A DNA stretch of 9,607 nucleotides from Gammaproteobacteria bacterium (GTDB lineage Bacteria > Pseudomonadota > Gammaproteobacteria > Immundisolibacterales > Immundisolibacteraceae), in assembly GCA_003645395.1 (NCBI GenBank), contig QNFC01000046.1, positions 1-9,607 of the forward strand, read 5' to 3'. Under the pieces are notes generated by a model. It saw only the letters and a program-made list of their open reading frames with translations, was not told the DNA's origin and did not search any database. Position numbers and translations under genes: made by a program. The number at the start of each line of letters is the position of its first letter. Position 1 is the first letter of the stretch. Below, in pieces: positions 5,850 through 9,607 of the stretch.

Positions 5850-5962
5850 TTTGTATCAGCCTTTAGGTAGGGTAGTTAGATCAAAATCGGGTCGCAGAGC
5901 TTAGCGCAAATTTCAACCAGAAGGAAAATTTGTCACGCCACTTTTCATCACGGCAGGTATAA

Positions 5963-8221
5963 CTATTTCTGTCGCCTGCGAGGAGTTGATCGAGAGCTCC
6001 TGGACTTTGATCGCCCAGTTCGTTTTCCTGCTCCGGCACGACCAGCGCCCCCGCCGTTTGCAGGCGCGGGGTGACGGGTTAAAAAAGTTCGCGATGCGTT
6101 GGTTTCGCCCCTGATGTCGGTAGCAGGCTGACGCGGTGGCACCAGACAGCGCTTGGCATAGCCAATCAACTCAGCCCGGCCCATCTGTTTAAGTGCCGAC
6201 CGGATAGTCGGCCAGTTATCAGGGTCGTGATAGCGTAGCAGCGCCTTGTGCAGCTTTCGCTGTCGACCACCTTTAGCAATCTCAACCTCCCCACCGCTAC
6301 GTCTCACCCGGTGCAATGGATTCTTGCCGGTGTGGTACATGGTGGTGGCGGTCGCCATGGGAGATGGGTAGAAATTCTGCACCTGATCAGCGCGGAAGCC
6401 GTTGCGTTTGAGCCACAACGCCAGCTCCACCATGTCGGCATCGGTAGTGCCGGGATGAGCCGCGATAAAATAGGGGATGAGATATTGCTCTTTACCGGCT
6501 TTACGTGAGAATCGCTCAAACAGCACCCGAAATCGCTCATAGGTGCCGATGCCGGGCTTCATCATCATCTCCAGCGGCCCTTCTTCGGTATGCTCGGGGG
6601 CGATTTTGAGGTAACCCCCGACATGGTGTGTAACCAGCTCCTCCACGTACTCGGGTGATTCCACTGCCAGGTCGTAACGCACGCCAGAGCTGATCAGCAC
6701 CTTTTTAATGCCAGGCATTTCCCGTGCCTTTTTATATAGATGAACCAGCGGGGCATGGTCGGTATTCAGGTTGCTGCAGATATCGGGGTAAACGCAGGCC
6801 GGACGTCGGCAGGCAGCTTCGATCTCCGGGTCTTTGCAGGCGAGGCGATACATGTTGGCAGTTGGGCCGCCAAGATCAGATATTACCCCGGTAAAACCGG
6901 GAGTTACATCTCGAATCTGCTCCAGTTCATTAAGAATAGATTCCTCTGAACGACTCTGAATAATGCGCCCTTCGTGTTCGGTAATTGAACAGAAGGTACA
7001 ACCACCAAAGCAGCCGCGCATGATATTCACCGAAAAGCGGATCATCTCCCACGCCGGCAGTTTCTGGCTGTCGTATTTCGGATGCGGGACCCGCGCGTAG
7101 GGCAGCCCGAAGACAGAGTCCATCTCATCCGTAGTCAGTGGAATCGGCGGCGGGTTTATCCAAACCTGCCGACCACCGTGGGCCTGTACCAGGGCACGGG
7201 CGTTACCGGGGTTAGTTTCGGCGTGCAGTATTCGCGAGGCATGGGCGTAGAGCACCGGATCAGCCCGCACTTCCTCGTAGGCCGGTAGCCGGATTACCGT
7301 TCGGGCGCGATCGGCTTTCTGATGCGTGGGTGGTTTGAACTCGATTACCTGCTCATTGTCATCGAGCCCATGCTCAGCGGTCGAGGCGGAATTATTCGGC
7401 GAACCGGTATCCGTCTGCATTAAATACGGACTCGGAATCGGCTCTACCCTGCCCGGGGTATCTACCGAGGTGGAATCAATTTCACTCCACGGCTGATATA
7501 ACTCGCTCATTTTTTCAGGCGGGATAGCCGTGGCTAAAAAAGCGGTCCCACGGACATCTTGAATAGACTCAATTGCTTCGCCATTAGCCATCCGGTGAGT
7601 GATCTCCACCAGTGCCCGCTCGGCGTTGCCAAACAGCAAAATGTCTGCCTTGGCATCCACCAACACCGAGCGCCGCACCTTGTCAGACCAGTAATCGTAG
7701 TGAGCAATGCGCCGAAGGCTGGCCTCAATACCGCCGAGCACAATAGGCACGTCACGGTACGCCTCCCTACAGCGCTGGCTGTAAACCAGGGTGGCTCGGT
7801 CCGGCCGTCGATCGCCCTGATCATCGGGACTGTAGGCATCGTCACTGCGGCGACGGCGATCCGCCGTATAGCGATTGATCATTGAATCCATATTGCCGGC
7901 GGTGACACCAAAATAGAGATTTGGCGGCCCTAGCGCAGTAAACGCTTCGGCGCTGTGCCAGTCGGGCTGATCAATAATGCCGACCCGGAAACCCTGGGAT
8001 TCCAATACCCGACCGATCACCGCCATGCCAAAACTCGGGTGATCAACATAAGCATCGCCGGTGACAACTATCACGTCACAGCTGTCCCAGCCGAGCAGAT
8101 CCATCTCCTCGCGGCTGGTCGGCAAAAACGGCGCAGGCGCAAAACACTCCGCCCAGAATTTCGGGTAGGAATAGAGATGCGGGGCGGTTTGAGGCACGAA
8201 CATAGTGCGGGCGGATTTCAC
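5963..8221 (-). CDS. ygiQ: YgiQ family (UPF0313) radical SAM protein
   Basis: The 752-residue protein aligns through its length with E. coli YgiQ (about 739), a radical-SAM protein whose reaction is not established. The N-terminal domain carries WAECFAPAPFLPTSREEMDLLGWDSCD and TGDAYVDHPSFGMA. The radical-SAM core has the 4Fe-4S motif in GCFGGCTFCSITEHEGR, with Cys404, Cys408 and Cys411 (CxxxCxxC). Other conserved blocks are GFTGVISDLGGPTANMY, SSGVRYDLAVE, GGYLKIAPEHTEEGPL and QVQNFYPSP. Residues about 230-305 are poorly conserved. The C-terminus (about 720-752) is Gly/Arg/Ser/Lys-rich and probably disordered. I used the GTG at 8221; an in-frame ATG at 8203 would give a protein six residues shorter, and neither has a clear Shine-Dalgarno sequence. 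Confidence 0.95.
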   Translation of the reverse strand: MKSARTMFVPQTAPHLYSYPKFWAECFAPAPFLPTSREEMDLLGWDSCDVIVVTGDAYVDHPSFGMAVIGRVLESQGFRVGIIDQPDWHSAEAFTALGPPNLYFGVTAGNMDSMINRYTADRRRRSDDAYSPDDQGDRRPDRATLVYSQRCREAYRDVPIVLGGIEASLRRIAHYDYWSDKVRRSVLVDAKADILLFGNAERALVEITHRMANGEAIESIQDVRGTAFLATAIPPEKMSELYQPWSEIDSTSVDTPGRVEPIPSPYLMQTDTGSPNNSASTAEHGLDDNEQVIEFKPPTHQKADRARTVIRLPAYEEVRADPVLYAHASRILHAETNPGNARALVQAHGGRQVWINPPPIPLTTDEMDSVFGLPYARVPHPKYDSQKLPAWEMIRFSVNIMRGCFGGCTFCSITEHEGRIIQSRSEESILNELEQIRDVTPGFTGVISDLGGPTANMYRLACKDPEIEAACRRPACVYPDICSNLNTDHAPLVHLYKKAREMPGIKKVLISSGVRYDLAVESPEYVEELVTHHVGGYLKIAPEHTEEGPLEMMMKPGIGTYERFRVLFERFSRKAGKEQYLIPYFIAAHPGTTDADMVELALWLKRNGFRADQVQNFYPSPMATATTMYHTGKNPLHRVRRSGGEVEIAKGGRQRKLHKALLRYHDPDNWPTIRSALKQMGRAELIGYAKRCLVPPRQPATDIRGETNASRTFLTRHPAPANGGGAGRAGAGKRTGRSKSRSSRSTPRRRQK

Positions 8222-8310
8222 AGGGGCAGCAGGTCTCGGACGAAAACAGAAAATTCGGCCGGGTGATTTTACCGAAGGCGCGCCTGAAAAGCCCGCCCAC
8301 TGCTTACTGA

Positions 8311-8333
8311 AGCCGAGTTAGATGAACTCAGCC
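8311..8333 (-). repeat. Stem-loop between the small ORF and ygiQ
   Basis: Read on the minus strand, GGCTGAGTT and AACTCGGCT form a 9-bp stem (two G-U pairs) around CATCT. No T run follows, so it is not a standard terminator; it may be a weak or Rho-assisted end for the oxygenase transcript, or leader structure for ygiQ. On the plus strand one of the G-U pairs becomes a C-A mismatch, which favours function in the minus-strand transcript. Confidence 0.35.
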
Positions 8334-8383
8334 GGGTTTTAGCTGCCTTTTTTAGCCCAGTCAGAGGCTTGAATAGCTCCTGA

Positions 8384-8728
8384 CTACCACCCAGACGCCG
8401 GCGAGTCCTCATGAATGGTAAACCGCTCCGGCGGGAAGGTGTCGGTGACCACCGGAGAGTGAAACCGCTCCGCCGGGCAGGAGGCCTCAACAAAGCCATA
8501 AATCAGCTTTAGCAAATTATCTTCCTCGGTTGGCAGATCGCTCACCGGAAACTCATCCAGGTGTTTGAGCATCTCCTCAAAGCGAGGCATCACCGCATCG
8601 TAGAACTCAACGTTCTCTTCAAGCGTGCTGCTGGTACGAATCTGGTTGCGGGCTTTTTCGGTCTCCGCCAGCCATTTGTCGCAATAGGGTTCAAGCGCAC
8701 TGAAGGCCTGGGGTAGCAAGTTACTCAT
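8384..8728 (-). CDS. Small protein of unknown function downstream of a Rieske oxygenase gene
   Basis: I do not recognise this 114-residue protein. It is acidic, predicted mostly helical in the first 75 residues (LLPQAFSALEPYCDKWLAETEKARNQ, then FYDAVMPRFEEMLKHLDEF), and ends in a Pro-rich segment with VTDTFPPERFTIHED. It has two Cys (in PYCDKW and EASCPAERF), no metal-binding cluster, signal peptide or membrane segment. The ATG has GGAGAG 4 nt upstream. It begins 42 nt after the Rieske oxygenase stop with no terminator between, so co-transcription and a related role, such as an accessory or small-subunit-like partner, are plausible but inferred. Coding status is supported by the ribosome-binding site, position and a natural protein-like composition. 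Confidence 0.75.
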   Translation of the reverse strand: MSNLLPQAFSALEPYCDKWLAETEKARNQIRTSSTLEENVEFYDAVMPRFEEMLKHLDEFPVSDLPTEEDNLLKLIYGFVEASCPAERFHSPVVTDTFPPERFTIHEDSPASGW

Positions 8729-8770
8729 GGGACTCTCCGCCGATTATTACTGGTTTTTTCCGGGCACAAT

Positions 8771-9607
8771 TCAGGGTTTTTTCAGGATTTCATCCACGAC
8801 CCAGTATTGATGACGCACCGCAATCTCCGTGTCACCGATGTACTGCTCAGATAACACGCCCGACTCAAAGGCCTTTTGCGAAAATTCCATCGTGCTCATG
8901 TCTTCATAAACCGTGTCACGCAGGGCAATGCGGGTGAACTCCTGCACCACCTTCTCACTCGCGGTCGCCGCCTCCATCTGATAGATATTCATGTTCCAGA
9001 TCGTATCGTTGTGCGATACCGGCCAGAAGTTGTAAGTGAAATACCAACCGCCGCCCAGATCACAAAAGAAGTTCGGGAAAAACACATTTACATCGAACCA
9101 CCAGCCCTCATCGTCCGATGGATTAATGCCTTCCATCTTTGTTTCGCTGACTTTAGTAAAGCCGTGCGCAGAGTGCGCATAGGCGATGGTTTCGGCCGGA
9201 GTCGGCTGCAGGTTATCAATCAGCCAGACAGACACCGACCGATGGCCCTCGTAAAACCGCACCGAGGTGGGTAGCGCAAAGCCGCCATTTTCAGCCCCAG
9301 GAATTGCATGGCGATGCAGGTAGGCAGCGTGATACGCCTCTTGAAAGGCATCGATGCAGAGTTTCCAGTTCGCTTTCACCCGACTGGTGTAGTGGGCAAT
9401 GTGCTGACACTTATCGAATGGAAAGCCATCCATGTCGTCGGCCAGGCCACCCAGAAATTCGCGCAGCGGCTGCTCAGGTTCCGGGTTCATATGAATAAAG
9501 ATAAAACCGTTCCAGGTGTCGCAACCCAGACTACGCATATTCAGGCCCGGCTTGTCCTTTTCAAGATTTGGAAACGACTCCTTCGCCGGCACGTGTTGCA
9601 GCTGCCC
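8771..9607 (-). CDS. Rieske-type aromatic ring-hydroxylating oxygenase alpha subunit, 5' end missing
   Basis: The frame stays open to the right edge, giving 278 residues of the C-terminal part. The visible fragment begins GQLQHVPAKESFPNLEKD, resembling the end of a Rieske domain; the 2Fe-2S ligands would lie beyond the window. The GTG at 9592 is internal, not a start. The catalytic domain has VKANWKLCIDAFQEAYHAAYLH with the mononuclear iron histidines H93 and H98 (H-x4-H), and Asp236 in TVYEDMSTMEFSQ is the probable third ligand. Such enzymes use O2 and electrons from a ferredoxin or reductase to hydroxylate aromatic rings or demethylate substrates. No reductase or ferredoxin gene is in view. 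The substrate is unknown; the fold alone does not separate dioxygenases from demethylases. It is followed 42 nt later by the small unknown gene. Confidence 0.9.
   Translation of the reverse strand, partial: GQLQHVPAKESFPNLEKDKPGLNMRSLGCDTWNGFIFIHMNPEPEQPLREFLGGLADDMDGFPFDKCQHIAHYTSRVKANWKLCIDAFQEAYHAAYLHRHAIPGAENGGFALPTSVRFYEGHRSVSVWLIDNLQPTPAETIAYAHSAHGFTKVSETKMEGINPSDDEGWWFDVNVFFPNFFCDLGGGWYFTYNFWPVSHNDTIWNMNIYQMEAATASEKVVQEFTRIALRDTVYEDMSTMEFSQKAFESGVLSEQYIGDTEIAVRHQYWVVDEILKKP

Noticed and set aside
9590..9592. GTG at 9592 as start of the Rieske oxygenase
   Set aside because: The frame continues upstream to the edge with family-like sequence (GQLQHVP), and a real alpha subunit needs the Rieske domain before this point.
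1..9607. Mobile element, CRISPR array, tRNA/rRNA, toxin-antitoxin or defence system
   Set aside because: I saw no spaced repeat arrays, transposase or integrase motifs, terminal inverted repeats or tRNA-like cloverleaf; the genes are explained by known families apart from one small protein.

Overview
The window looks like chromosomal DNA from a gammaproteobacterium, plausibly a marine or aquatic one. RhlE, DbpA, YgiQ, a CspA-family protein and a beta-class glutathione transferase all closely resemble enterobacterial/pseudomonad proteins by recalled family sequence. Base composition is moderate. The two window ends carry aromatic-type oxygenases (an HpaB-family flavin monooxygenase and a Rieske-type oxygenase alpha subunit). 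That suggests a metabolically versatile heterotroph, but species cannot be named from sequence alone.

Layout, left to right. (1) 1-1223, minus: an HpaB-like 4-hydroxyphenylacetate 3-hydroxylase family gene whose 3' end lies beyond the left edge. (2) 1224-1610: a 387-nt divergent regulatory region with a 17-bp palindrome, a CCAATTA direct repeat and candidate promoters. (3) 1611-3110, plus: rhlE, a DEAD-box RNA helicase with a long basic disordered tail. (4) 3120-4511, minus: dbpA, the 23S-rRNA-directed DEAD-box helicase, tail to tail with rhlE (9-nt gap) and probably starting at TTG. (5) 4570-4648: terminator and hairpins. (6) 4671-4877, minus: a CspA-family cold-shock protein with a leader of about 150 nt and a perfect consensus sigma-70 promoter (TTGACA-N16-TATAAT). 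(7) 5161-5195: strong terminator of the next gene. (8) 5241-5849, minus: a GstA-like glutathione transferase. (9) 5963-8221, minus: ygiQ, a radical-SAM protein. (10) 8384-8728, minus: a small unrecognised protein. (11) 8771-9607, minus: catalytic domain of a Rieske-type ring-hydroxylating oxygenase alpha subunit, running off the right edge and probably co-transcribed with the small protein.

Functionally the centre is an RNA-remodelling neighbourhood: two DEAD-box helicases next to a cold-shock RNA chaperone. Csp and dbpA are co-directional with an intrinsic terminator between them, and I see no good separate dbpA promoter, so dbpA may depend partly on read-through from csp. The flanks are oxidative metabolism genes (flavin monooxygenase, Rieske oxygenase, GST) with no obvious regulatory link to the centre. 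I found no mobile element, CRISPR array, tRNA, rRNA or defence system. Most of the window is ordinary. The less explained items are the small protein beside the Rieske gene, a 38-codon ORF inside the csp leader, and the operator-like repeats upstream of the HpaB-like gene and rhlE.
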